64,000 nt of DNA from an uncultured Aquimarina sp. (GTDB lineage: Bacteria > Bacteroidota > Bacteroidia > Flavobacteriales > Flavobacteriaceae), in NCBI GenBank assembly GCA_947498705.1, contig CANMLW010000006.1, positions 124,001 through 188,000 on the forward strand, written 5' to 3'. How positions within the stretch are numbered: position 1 is the stretch's first letter; each line of letters begins with the position of its first letter. Shown one piece after another: positions 56,390 through 64,000 of this stretch. The position numbers and the translations under genes were made by a program. The notes under the pieces are model-generated. The model saw only the letters and a program-made list of their open reading frames with translations, did no database searches and was not told the origin of the DNA.

Positions 56390-57243
56390 TGGGGAAGATG
56401 AAATTATTAGAGACGGGTTTTTTAACTTCTGTTCAGGATAAAGGGCGTTATGGGTATGCAAAATATGGGGTGCCTAAAAGTGGAGCTATGGATCAAAGGT
56501 CATTTCAATTAGCAAACTTGCTGTTAGGTAATGGTGAAAATGATGCATGTTTAGAGTGGATTTTTAAAGGACCGACTTTACAGTTTGATACGGAAACGGT
56601 GGTAGTGTTAACGGGTGCCGAAGTAGATGCTTTTTTAAATGGTGTTGTTGTAAAAATGTTTACTCCTTTATTGCTTGCCAAAGGTGATGTTTTGGAAATA
56701 AATTCATGTAAGAAAAATGTTTGTGGATATGTAGGAATAGAAAATGGATTTTCAACAAAAGTAATCATGAATAGTAGATCTTTTTTTAAACCGATAACGG
56801 GTAGTAGTTCGTTGCAGGTTGGAGATGAAATTGAATATAAAAAAGGTGTTAATTTCAAGTCGAAATATGCTTCTATTTCGATGCCTTTAGATAAGAAAAA
56901 TATAGTTGAGTTGGATGTGTACAAAGGAGTAGAATTTGATCAATTATCAAAAGAAAATCAATTAAATATTTTTAGCTCAAGTTTTACGATTTCTAATAGA
57001 ATGAACAGGATGGCAATTCAGTTAGAGGAGAAAGTTTTTAATGATGCTTCTTCGATATTAAGTGCTCCGGTTTTACCAGGAACGGTCCAGTTAACACCGG
57101 CAGGTGATTTGATCGTGTTAATGAGAGATTGTCAAACGACAGGAGGGTATCCCAGGGTTTTGCAATTAGCAGAATCTGCTATCAATAAAATCGCTCAAAT
57201 TAGAAGAGGGGGTAAATGTAGATTTAGGTTGATTGAATGGTAG
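56386..57243 (+). CDS. pxpC: 5-oxoprolinase subunit PxpC (KipA-like)
   Basis: 285 residues. Blocks: 'FLTSVQDKGRYGYAKYGVPKSGAMDQRSF', 'TGAEVDAFLNG', 'GCARGYVGI-type 'NVCGYVGIENGF', 'NRMAIQLE' and 'RDCQTTGGYPRVLQLAES'. These are the biotin-carboxylase-like KipA features. An ATGA overlap with pxpB shows coupling; the start could also be the Met at 56398. Slightly shorter than many homologues but complete at both ends. Last gene of the operon. Confidence 0.95.
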   Translation: MMGKMKLLETGFLTSVQDKGRYGYAKYGVPKSGAMDQRSFQLANLLLGNGENDACLEWIFKGPTLQFDTETVVVLTGAEVDAFLNGVVVKMFTPLLLAKGDVLEINSCKKNVCGYVGIENGFSTKVIMNSRSFFKPITGSSSLQVGDEIEYKKGVNFKSKYASISMPLDKKNIVELDVYKGVEFDQLSKENQLNIFSSSFTISNRMNRMAIQLEEKVFNDASSILSAPVLPGTVQLTPAGDLIVLMRDCQTTGGYPRVLQLAESAINKIAQIRRGGKCRFRLIEW

Positions 57244-57387
57244 TTTTTGTTGATGTTTCTCTTTTTGTATGATAAATTTTCTAGTTCCCTTCATTTGAAG
57301 ACGCCATAGTATACTATGGGCGAGCCGATGCGTGTATGGATGAATGTTTTGTGTGTATAGTGATTCTGGTATAGTATAGCTGAAAAC

Positions 57388-57418
57388 TCCCTTCCTTTGA
57401 AGGAAGGGCTGGGGATGG
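57388..57418. repeat. Dispersed hairpin repeat, C-rich type
   Basis: CCCTTCC-tttg-AAGGAAGGG followed by 'ctggggatgg'. Same style as 19818 and 57584. Confidence 0.65.
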
Positions 57419-57447
57419 ATGTTTTGCGTATTGTCATTCTGGTAAAA

Positions 57448-57574
57448 TATAGTTAAATCTATGTTATTTGTCATACTGAACTTGATTCAGTATCTTAGTT
57501 AATAGGTGTACAGTCTAGAACGATGAGATCCCAAATCTAGTTTGGGATGACATTATATACTGATTTGGCTACAT
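57448..57574 (+). repeat. ~126-bp dispersed repeat, copy 2
   Basis: Aligns with the reverse complement of 51777-51902. It contains an internal short palindrome (CCCAAATCTAGTTTGGG, 57530-57546). It flanks the DUF2891-NRAMP-pxp operon on the right. Confidence 0.8.
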
Positions 57575-57583
57575 CGCTAAAAA

Positions 57584-57618
57584 CCCCCTCTCCTTGTGGG
57601 AGAGGGCTGGGGTGAGGG
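57584..57618. repeat. Dispersed hairpin repeat, C-rich type
   Basis: CCCTCTCC-ttgt-GGGAGAGGG followed by 'ctggggtgaggg'. Directly adjoins repeat copy 2. Confidence 0.65.
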
Positions 57619-57717
57619 AGGTTAGAATTTAATGTTTATGAATTTATTTCATAGCAAAAATTGTAGTAGAATTAGACTTTTTACGATCTTTATCAAGAAC
57701 TGTATTTCACTATCAAA

Positions 57718-60700
57718 ATGATTTGTATAAAACCCCACTACAATATCCAATCTATTTTCATATTCGTTATTTCTTTATGGTTTAGTTATACAGCACTAGC
57801 GTCTACACAAGATACTATTGTAGCATCTCAAAATTTTAAAAAAGGAAAATTGCTACTTAAAAGGTATAAGCCTGATAGTGCTGTGGTGTATTTTAGAAAA
57901 TCACTTACGGGTTTTGAAGCAATCGATCATCAAAAACGTATGGCTGATTGTTATGATAAATTGGCAAAGGCGTATAAAGATGATTTTGATTTTGATCAGG
58001 CGTTGGTATATGCACAAAAAGGGTTAGAGATTCGATTATGTATATTTGGGGATCATACTGCACCTGTAGCAACCTCGTATATGACCATAGGGCGTGTACT
58101 TAAAGAAAATGACCAGTTTAAAAAAGCGATGAAGAATTATCAAAAAGCATTAACTATTCGAGAAGCTATTTTTGGTAAAAATGATTATAGGGTAGCTGAT
58201 TCTTATCATGAAATTGGGGTTTTGCATAATGTATTGGCGCAATATGAGGAGGCTTTGTTTTTTATAGAAAAAGGCTTATCGGTTCGAAAGACTGTATTTG
58301 GAGGGAAGCATGAAAAAGTGGCAGATAGTTACTATAGGTTAGGTAGGATATATTTTTCTCAAGGAAAAAATAAAATTGCTCTAGAGTATTTTAAGAAAAC
58401 TTTGGAAGTTAGAGAGCGTATTTTTGGAAAAAATAGCCCTGAGGTAGCTTATTGTTATAGGTATTTAGGATTGGTTTATAATCGATTTGATGATTTTAAA
58501 ACGTCTTTTCGATATTTGGAAAACTCAATATCAATTTTGGAATCCTTTTATGGAGATCATCATCCATATGTAGCACTTTGTTTTAGTAGTATCGGTTATG
58601 TTTATTTAGATAAAGGAATGTCGGATATGGCATTGCATTTTTTTAATAGAGCAAATGAAGTTTTTTATTTAAAAATTAGGAGTAATCATAGATGGGTTGC
58701 TAATATGTATGTAGTTATTGGTTATGCTTTTTTTAAACAAGGGAGGTATGATCAATCGCTAGAAAATTATCAAAAAGCACTAAATATTTATGTTAAAATA
58801 TATGATGAACATATTAATATTGGGTATGGTTATAATAATATAGCTCTTACTTATCAGTATAAAAAGAAATATGAAGAGGCAATTGAGTTCTATAAAAGAG
58901 CAATAGTTAGTATTATTAATTCTTTAGGGAAGAATAATTATGAGGTAGCTAGAACTTATAATAATTTGGCGAATGTATATACTTCAAAAAAAGAATATGA
59001 TTTGGCATTGGTATATTATCAAAAAGCATTAGCGTTAAGAATAAAGAATTTAGGAGAAGGACATTCTGATACTTCTTTTTCATATTATGATATGGGGGAA
59101 TATTATATGGCTTTACATAAGCATGATACAGCTTTACAATATTATCAAAAAGCATTACAAATACAAGAACATTTGTATGGGGAGACCAGTTATTATATTT
59201 GTGATACCTATAATGCGATTGCTAAAGTGCTTGTAGTGCAAAAGCAATATCAGAAAGCGCTAAAACAATTAGAAAAAAGTTTAAAAGTAAGGCTGAAGAC
59301 CAATGGGAAGTATCATCCCAGAACTGCCAAATCCTATAATCAGTTAGCAGATGTGTATTTGCAAATACAGAACTATGATAGGGCGGTAGAGTATTATGAA
59401 AAAGCCATAGTAGCTAATAATAGTTTAGATAAAAAAGGAAATTTTGATTTTAACCAATGCTTAGATAAGCGTGTATTATTAGTCACTTTGTATGGAAAGG
59501 CTAAGGTGTTACAAGAATGGCATAAAGAGAGAGGTTCAGTAAAAGATCTCTTTGGAAGAGAAAAAATCTATCAAACGGCAGATGATTTGATTGGTTTTGT
59601 TCGAGAAAAACATCATACTTATAAAGATAAGTTGGCTTTTGCAGAACAGGTTAGAAAAATATATGCAGATGCAATAGAAGTGCAAATGCAATTGTATACG
59701 ACAAATAAAAATCAACGACATCTTGAAAAAGCATTTTATTATAGTGAAAAAAGTAAGGCAAATACTTTAAAAGAATTGATCACAGAATCAAAAGCAAAAG
59801 AGTTTGTAGGATTACCATCTCGTATAGTAGCTATAGAACAGGATTTAAAATCCAAACATGCAGAATATATTTCCAGAATTATTGCAGAAAGTACTGAGGA
59901 AAATTCGGATAGTATTAAAATTGCTGGCTATGAAAGCGAGTTGTTTGAAATTAACAGAAGGGAAGATTCGTTGGTGCAAGTTATAGAAAAAGAATATCCT
60001 AAATATCACCAACTAAAATATCAAAATAACATTGTTTCTGTGCAAGAGATTCAAGGTAGATTGGATGAAAACACAACGATACTAGAATTTTTTGTAGCAG
60101 ATACTTCTGCTGTTTTTGTGTTTATGATTTCTAAGGATCAGTTAAAAATCGAGAAAATAAATACAAAGGGACTTACCGTTCAGTTAGAAAAATTTAAAAA
60201 AGCAATTGTAGATAAAAATACTCCCTTGTTTAAAGAGTTGTCGCATAGTTTATATCAAACGTTGCTAAAACCTGTAAAAAATAATATAGCAGGAGATAGG
60301 TTGATTATGGTTCCCGACGATATGCTCTGGGGGCTTAATTTTGAGTTGTTGTGTGTTCAGAAAGATGTTTCTAATAATCCTATGGATTTTTCGTATTTGC
60401 TTAAAGAATATGAAATTTCGTATGCCAATTCTATAAATGTGTTGTACGCTGTTTCTCAAAACAAACACGTAGCAGATAAACAAGAAGAGTGTTTGGCTTT
60501 TTCTTTTTCTGATGATGAAAAGTTGTTCGATACCAAAGCAATATCGTTGGCAACGCTTAGAGCGGCAAAAGAAGATTTACCAGGAACGCGCAAAGAAATT
60601 AGAGAGATATCAAATATCATAGACGGGCAATATTATTTTGGAGCACAAGCTATAGAAGCTAATTTCAAGAAAAATGCAGAGCAATATAATATTCTTCATC

Positions 60701-61248
60701 TTGCTTTGCATGGAGAAATAGATAACGAACGCCCCGAAAATTCAAAGCTGTTGTTTACAAAAACTAAGGATACCGTAGAAGATAACTATTTATATAGTCA
60801 TGAGTTATTTGCTATGAATATCCCTGCTGAACTTACTGTATTAAGTGCTTGTAATACAGGTGCTGGTAAGATAGCAAAAGGCGAGGGGGTGATGAGTCTG
60901 GGTAATGCGTTTCAGTATGCAGGGACTAAGAGTTTATTGTTAAGTCGTTGGGAAATTTCAGACCGCACAACACCTGTGCTCATGAAATATTTTTATACCA
61001 ATCTAAAAACGGGCATGAATAAGTCTCGAGCATTGCAACGGGCAAAACTACAATATCTCAAAACTGCAGATGTCAATCGATTAGATCCTTTTTATTGGGG
61101 AGGGTTTTATTTGATAGGGGATGTGGCTCCAATTCCATTTCAAAGCAATACATTGTGGTATTGGGTGTTGATATTTGGCTTGATAGTGCTACTTGGGGTT
61201 TTCTTGTATTACCGGACTAAAAGAAAGCAGGGTGTTTCTCCCCTGTAA
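57718..61248 (+). CDS. TPR-CHAT protein (caspase-like protease), exported and membrane-anchored
   Basis: 1176 residues. An N-terminal signal segment ends near TALAS. About 12 tetratricopeptide repeats of ~42 residues span residues ~35-560 (for example 'YYRLGRIYFSQGKNKIALEYFKKTLEVRERIFG'), the 'TPR_12' type. A linker helix region follows, then the CHAT domain (about 860-1140) with the catalytic pair His998 (HLALHGEI) and Cys1045 (LSACNTGAG) and the block 'GEGVMSLGNAFQYAG'. A C-terminal membrane segment (WVLIFGLIVLLGVFLYY) ends the protein. CHAT proteases cleave partners after a sensing event. Here the TPRs would face outside the cytoplasm. Substrate unknown; nearby signalling genes may be related. 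Confidence 0.9.
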   Translation: MICIKPHYNIQSIFIFVISLWFSYTALASTQDTIVASQNFKKGKLLLKRYKPDSAVVYFRKSLTGFEAIDHQKRMADCYDKLAKAYKDDFDFDQALVYAQKGLEIRLCIFGDHTAPVATSYMTIGRVLKENDQFKKAMKNYQKALTIREAIFGKNDYRVADSYHEIGVLHNVLAQYEEALFFIEKGLSVRKTVFGGKHEKVADSYYRLGRIYFSQGKNKIALEYFKKTLEVRERIFGKNSPEVAYCYRYLGLVYNRFDDFKTSFRYLENSISILESFYGDHHPYVALCFSSIGYVYLDKGMSDMALHFFNRANEVFYLKIRSNHRWVANMYVVIGYAFFKQGRYDQSLENYQKALNIYVKIYDEHINIGYGYNNIALTYQYKKKYEEAIEFYKRAIVSIINSLGKNNYEVARTYNNLANVYTSKKEYDLALVYYQKALALRIKNLGEGHSDTSFSYYDMGEYYMALHKHDTALQYYQKALQIQEHLYGETSYYICDTYNAIAKVLVVQKQYQKALKQLEKSLKVRLKTNGKYHPRTAKSYNQLADVYLQIQNYDRAVEYYEKAIVANNSLDKKGNFDFNQCLDKRVLLVTLYGKAKVLQEWHKERGSVKDLFGREKIYQTADDLIGFVREKHHTYKDKLAFAEQVRKIYADAIEVQMQLYTTNKNQRHLEKAFYYSEKSKANTLKELITESKAKEFVGLPSRIVAIEQDLKSKHAEYISRIIAESTEENSDSIKIAGYESELFEINRREDSLVQVIEKEYPKYHQLKYQNNIVSVQEIQGRLDENTTILEFFVADTSAVFVFMISKDQLKIEKINTKGLTVQLEKFKKAIVDKNTPLFKELSHSLYQTLLKPVKNNIAGDRLIMVPDDMLWGLNFELLCVQKDVSNNPMDFSYLLKEYEISYANSINVLYAVSQNKHVADKQEECLAFSFSDDEKLFDTKAISLATLRAAKEDLPGTRKEIREISNIIDGQYYFGAQAIEANFKKNAEQYNILHLALHGEIDNERPENSKLLFTKTKDTVEDNYLYSHELFAMNIPAELTVLSACNTGAGKIAKGEGVMSLGNAFQYAGTKSLLLSRWEISDRTTPVLMKYFYTNLKTGMNKSRALQRAKLQYLKTADVNRLDPFYWGGFYLIGDVAPIPFQSNTLWYWVLIFGLIVLLGVFLYYRTKRKQGVSPL

Positions 61249-61272
61249 AAAAAGGGGAAAAACACCCTTGTT
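61230..61272 (+). terminator. Terminator-like hairpin at the end of the CHAT gene
   Basis: GGGTGTTTCTCCCC (61230-61243) pairs with GGGGAAAAACACCC (61254-61267) with one mismatch; the stop codon is in the loop. A loose T-rich tract follows. Likely terminator. Confidence 0.6.
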
Positions 61273-61433
61273 AAATTTTTGATAATCAGTTGGTTTTTCT
61301 TTACATGCTTGTGTTGGTAAGGGGTGTCTTTATTTTCTTGTTTTTGTAAAACAAGTATAAAGGGTGTGTGTATTTGTGTAAAAGCCTGTATTTTCAATAT
61401 ATTAGCGGTGCTAACGTATAAAAACCGAAAATC

Positions 61434-61913
61434 ATGGGAAAAGATTTACAAAAAAAGAAAGATAAAAAGATAAAAAAGAAGAAAAAACCAGCAAAGTGTA
61501 TTAGTGTAGAAGAAGCCAGAGAATTACATGATAATTGGTGTGAACATAGAGGGAAACATTTAAAAGCATGTTTGGGGCATGACGATACCAAAGATTTTTG
61601 GTGGAGTGTAGAGGAGTTACAAGAGTATTTAAAATATGTAAAAAGGGAATCCAAAAAACAAGGAATTCTAAACCCAGGGATACGCGTGTATTTAGGAGCA
61701 TATCCAAAGAGTAAATGCAATGATGATAGAGGGTATTCTACGATCTTCTTTAAGCCTACTGGGGCTCCTGTAGGAAGTTTAGGGAAAGGAGGGGGGGCTC
61801 CTGGTCAACCCGATAATGATGGTATTTCGCCTTATAATCGATCTGATAGTAATAATGGTAATAATGGTGATGGTAGTCCTGGTAATGGTGGTGGTAGTCC
61901 TGGTAATTCCTAA
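61434..61913 (+). CDS. Unknown basic, Cys/His-containing protein with Gly-rich tail
   Basis: 159 residues. A Lys-rich start (12 of the first 20 residues) is followed by a compact domain (about 22-98; 'CISVEEARELHDNWCEHRGKHLKACLGHDDTKDFWWSVEEL' style, then 'NPGIRVYLGAYP'). The end is a Gly/Asn/Pro/Ser tail with near-repeats of GDGSPGNGG. Four Cys and several His could bind metal. I do not recognise a named family. It is 3 bp ahead of the membrane-protein gene at 61917, so the two are probably co-transcribed with the sensor kinase. Confidence 0.6.
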   Translation: MGKDLQKKKDKKIKKKKKPAKCISVEEARELHDNWCEHRGKHLKACLGHDDTKDFWWSVEELQEYLKYVKRESKKQGILNPGIRVYLGAYPKSKCNDDRGYSTIFFKPTGAPVGSLGKGGGAPGQPDNDGISPYNRSDSNNGNNGDGSPGNGGGSPGNS

Positions 61914-61916
61914 ACT

Positions 61917-62621
61917 ATGGAACAGCTTACTTTTTTTAATTATTTGGTGGTAATATTAGAGATTTGTGCAGCAATATTAGGGACAATGTATTATTCGAAA
62001 ACTAAAAAACAAGATACCTCGGTTAAGTATCTTGTTTTTTTACTTTGGATAAACGTGTTTTTTGAAGTTTTGGCTAGATTTCGATATGCTATTAAATCTT
62101 TCGAATCTTTGTTTTTTTTGAAAGGAACTTTGTTTGAGCATAATATATGGATTTATAATATTTCAATTGTATTGAGTTATATTCTTTACATTACTTATTT
62201 TAGATTTAACTTGGTGAATAAGTTTTTGAAAAAAACGTTGATGATTTTAGTTATTTTTTTTGCTATTTCAACAATTTCTAACCTTATTGTTTCGGATGTT
62301 TTTTTTAAAGAATTATCTACATTGACTGATGTGTTAGGGTCTTTAATTTTGTTATTAAGTGTGTTATTTTATTTTTATGAAGTAATGCAAAGTGATAAGG
62401 TGTTGATTTTTTATAAAGTGCTGCCTTTTTATATTGCTGTTGGGGCTTTGGTTTTTCATTTGATAATAGCGCCAATAGATATTTATTTTGAATATGTGAA
62501 TGATTCTAATATTGTTTTTAGAAGATTAAGAGGTGTTGTATTGTATTCTGCCAATATTTTTATGTATACTTGCTATTCGATTGGCTTTATAGTATGCTTG
62601 AAAAGGAACAAATCTTATTAA
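61917..62621 (+). CDS. Multi-pass membrane protein of a two-component operon
   Basis: 234 residues with about seven hydrophobic segments and few charges (LVVILEICAAILGTMYY; 'YLVFLLWINVFFEVL'; 'LMILVIFFAISTISNLI'; 'LGSLILLLSVLFYFY'; 'YIAVGALVFHLIIAPI'; 'YSANIFMYTCYSIGFIVCL'). No enzyme motif. Its 3' end overlaps the kinase gene by 28 bp. As the kinase itself has only one membrane segment and no sensor domain, this protein may be its sensor partner (inference). A terminator-like hairpin lies inside this coding sequence (62004-62040). Confidence 0.7.
   Translation: MEQLTFFNYLVVILEICAAILGTMYYSKTKKQDTSVKYLVFLLWINVFFEVLARFRYAIKSFESLFFLKGTLFEHNIWIYNISIVLSYILYITYFRFNLVNKFLKKTLMILVIFFAISTISNLIVSDVFFKELSTLTDVLGSLILLLSVLFYFYEVMQSDKVLIFYKVLPFYIAVGALVFHLIIAPIDIYFEYVNDSNIVFRRLRGVVLYSANIFMYTCYSIGFIVCLKRNKSY
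62004..62040 (+). terminator. Terminator-like hairpin inside a coding sequence
   Basis: AAAACAAGATAC pairs perfectly with GTATCTTGTTTT over a 9-base loop, followed by more T. It looks like an intrinsic terminator but lies about 30 codons into the membrane-protein gene at 61917. Confidence 0.55.
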
Positions 62622-63364
62622 TTGTTTACTTTATCGTTATTATTCTCTTTTTTATAATATTCGGTATTGTGTTTTTTGTGGCGTTTCAGCGTAGAAAAAA
62701 TAAACTCTTACTTGATAAACTTAAAGCAGAGCAGCGTTATGAAGATGAGATCTTTAAATCCAAAATAGAGATACAGGAGCAAACTCTTAAAAATGTAAGT
62801 TGGGAGTTGCATGATAATATTGGACAGTTACTCTCTACTGCGGTCATGCAAATCAATATTATGGGCACTTCGTTAGGAGACAAAGCATCAGATTCACTAC
62901 AGGATGTACGAGGACTGGTGGGAGATAGTCTGCAAGAAATCAGAAACCTTTCTAAAACCTTAAATCACGAGGTGATCCAAAATATCGGGCTGCAAGATTC
63001 TATTAAAGTAGAGCTAAAACGTTTCGAAAAACTTAATTTTTTAACTCCTTCACTTACTGTACAAGGAGATGAAGTGTTTATTGATCCCAAAGATGAGATT
63101 ATCCTATATCGTATCATTCAGGAGTTTTTTTCGAACACCATCAAACATGCAGAAGCGTCTAAGCTAGATGTAATGCTAAACTATAGCCCTGATACACTAG
63201 ATATTGTTTTAGAAGATAATGGGGTGGGGTATGATATGAAATCGGTACAAGCAAATTCTGGTTTGCTTAATATGCAAAGCAGAGCCTCGTTGGTCAATGC
63301 AACCTTAGATTGTGTGTCTTCAACCGGTAAAGGGGTAAAACTTACCTTGTCATACCCTTTGTAG
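62594..63364 (+). CDS. Sensor histidine kinase, NarX/DegS-like (HisKA_3) type
   Basis: 256 residues from ATG 62594; an in-frame ATG at 62570 is upstream but overlaps more of the previous gene. One N-terminal membrane helix (LLIVYFIVIILFFIIFGIVFFV) and a coiled linker precede the phospho-acceptor motif ELHDNIGQLLS (His73). The HATPase domain has 'EFFSNTIKHAEA' (N box) and 'LEDNGVGYD' and 'GKGVKLTLSYPL' (G boxes). It lacks a periplasmic sensor domain. Partner is the response regulator beginning at 63666. Confidence 0.9.
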   Translation: MLEKEQILLIVYFIVIILFFIIFGIVFFVAFQRRKNKLLLDKLKAEQRYEDEIFKSKIEIQEQTLKNVSWELHDNIGQLLSTAVMQINIMGTSLGDKASDSLQDVRGLVGDSLQEIRNLSKTLNHEVIQNIGLQDSIKVELKRFEKLNFLTPSLTVQGDEVFIDPKDEIILYRIIQEFFSNTIKHAEASKLDVMLNYSPDTLDIVLEDNGVGYDMKSVQANSGLLNMQSRASLVNATLDCVSSTGKGVKLTLSYPL

Positions 63365-63665
63365 GGATAACTTAATATGAGTTCATGTTTTGATTTCATA
63401 CATTTGTTGTTAGAAAATAGATTGAAAGCAAAAGGAAGCTTTATTTGATTAATGTTTTAAATTGAGTTTCTTTAATTTGTAACACATTTTTATAGAAATT
63501 GTCACGCCGAGCTTGTCGAAGCGTTTTGTTATAAAGAAAGCTTTTGATTTTTAAAAAATGAAACGTACTATGATATGTTTTTAGTTTCCGTATAAGTGAT
63601 TTAATCTGCGATTTATATGAGATATTTAAAAATGATGGTATAATTAGATGAAATAAAAGAACCCC
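63365..63665. other. Non-coding region, 301 bp, between kinase and response regulator
   Basis: No gene. It contains the short dispersed repeat 'gtcacgccgagcttgtcgaa' at 63501-63520, typical of flavobacterial intergenic DNA. The gap means the regulator may have its own promoter. Confidence 0.5.
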
Positions 63666-64000
63666 ATGAAAAAAAAGACCATAGTGATTGTAGATGATCA
63701 CTTGTTGTTTGGTCAATCGTTAGAAGTGTTGATCTCAAAATTTGAAGGATATGAGGTATTAGCAATCTTAAATAACGGCAAAGAACTCACACAATATTAT
63801 CTGCACAAAAGAAAAATACCAGATTTGGTATTGTTAGACGTTAAAATGCCTGTGATGGATGGAGTGCAAACCATGCAATGGCTTAAAGAAAACAAACCCA
63901 ATCAAAAAGTATTGGCATTAACGATGGAGGATGATGAAAATACCATCATAAAAATGTTGAGAGGAGGAGCAAAAGGATACTTGCTCAAAGATGTAAACCC
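63666..64000 (+). CDS. Response regulator, LuxR/NarL type, 5' part
   Basis: The first 111 residues are present and run off the window. Receiver domain with 'IVIVDDHLLF' (Asp10, Asp11), phospho-acceptor Asp58 in LLDVKMPVMDG, Thr in 'LALTMEDDE', and Lys in 'GYLLKDVN'. This receiver type is normally followed by a LuxR-type HTH domain, which would lie outside. Expected partner of the HisKA_3 kinase upstream. Confidence 0.9.
   Translation, partial: MKKKTIVIVDDHLLFGQSLEVLISKFEGYEVLAILNNGKELTQYYLHKRKIPDLVLLDVKMPVMDGVQTMQWLKENKPNQKVLALTMEDDENTIIKMLRGGAKGYLLKDVN

Larger units (their letters stand above)
57244..57717. other. Non-coding region, 474 bp, with three repeat elements
   Basis: No gene. It holds two C-rich hairpin repeats (57388, 57584), a ~126-bp repeat copy (57448-57574), and two approximate copies of 'attctggta-a-tatag-t-aa' (about 57362 and 57434). 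The promoter of the TPR-CHAT gene should lie near 57640-57700 but is not clear. Confidence 0.55.

Noticed and set aside
1..64000. tRNA or rRNA genes
   Set aside because: Intergenic regions were read for typical tRNA arms and rRNA text; nothing convincing was seen, though a covariance search would be needed to exclude small RNAs.

Overview
The window comes from an AT-rich member of the Bacteroidota, most likely a marine Flavobacteriaceae of the Aquimarina/Kordia type (inference). The pointers are a type IX secretion C-terminal sorting domain on a large secreted protease, Bacteroidota-style promoter boxes, a NusG-like UpxY protein, a BACON-like domain, and short hairpin repeats in the intergenic regions.

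Layout. (1) 1-13 kb is mostly ordinary chromosome: the end of a patatin-like phospholipase, an Xre/RES toxin-antitoxin pair, an M13 lipoprotein peptidase, a 1356-residue T9SS-exported metzincin, an unknown gene divergent from aspartate kinase, and a ComM/YifB ATPase. (2) 13.1-49.5 kb is one complete extracellular contractile injection system (eCIS, related to Afp/PVC/MAC/AlgoCIS particles). It has an AAA+ ATPase, a 1293-residue candidate cargo with a C-terminal nuclease-like toxin and an adjacent SUKH-like immunity gene, a phage-tail-like protein, a reverse-strand tape-measure protein and Cys-rich protein, a DUF4255 terminator, an unknown protein, sheath-tube-sheath-tube-tube, DUF5908, a LysM baseplate protein, a VgrG-like spike, PAAR, gp25, two large baseplate proteins, and four large fibre or attachment proteins. 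(3) 50-51.5 kb holds a NusG-like UpxY regulator and an orphan type II thioesterase, separated by a 161-bp near-palindrome. (4) 52.5-57.2 kb is an operon of a DUF2891 lipoprotein, an NRAMP transporter and the three 5-oxoprolinase subunits PxpABC. It is flanked by inverted copies of a ~126-bp repeat. (5) 57.7-64 kb encodes a TPR-CHAT protein, a basic Cys-containing protein, a membrane protein, a histidine kinase and the start of a response regulator.

The most interesting system is the eCIS. Three points stand out. The cargo ends in an AT-rich toxin-immunity cassette, which is unexpected for particles thought to target eukaryotes. One fibre ends in a Hint (autoprocessing) domain. The last two fibres carry different heads (beta-propeller-like versus 25-residue DUF285/BspA repeats) on the same Ig-like stalk and C-terminal foot, and that foot also recurs inside the Hint fibre. 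Together these look like interchangeable payload and interchangeable targeting parts on one injection machine.

All function calls come from reading motifs and gene order by eye; no database search was run.
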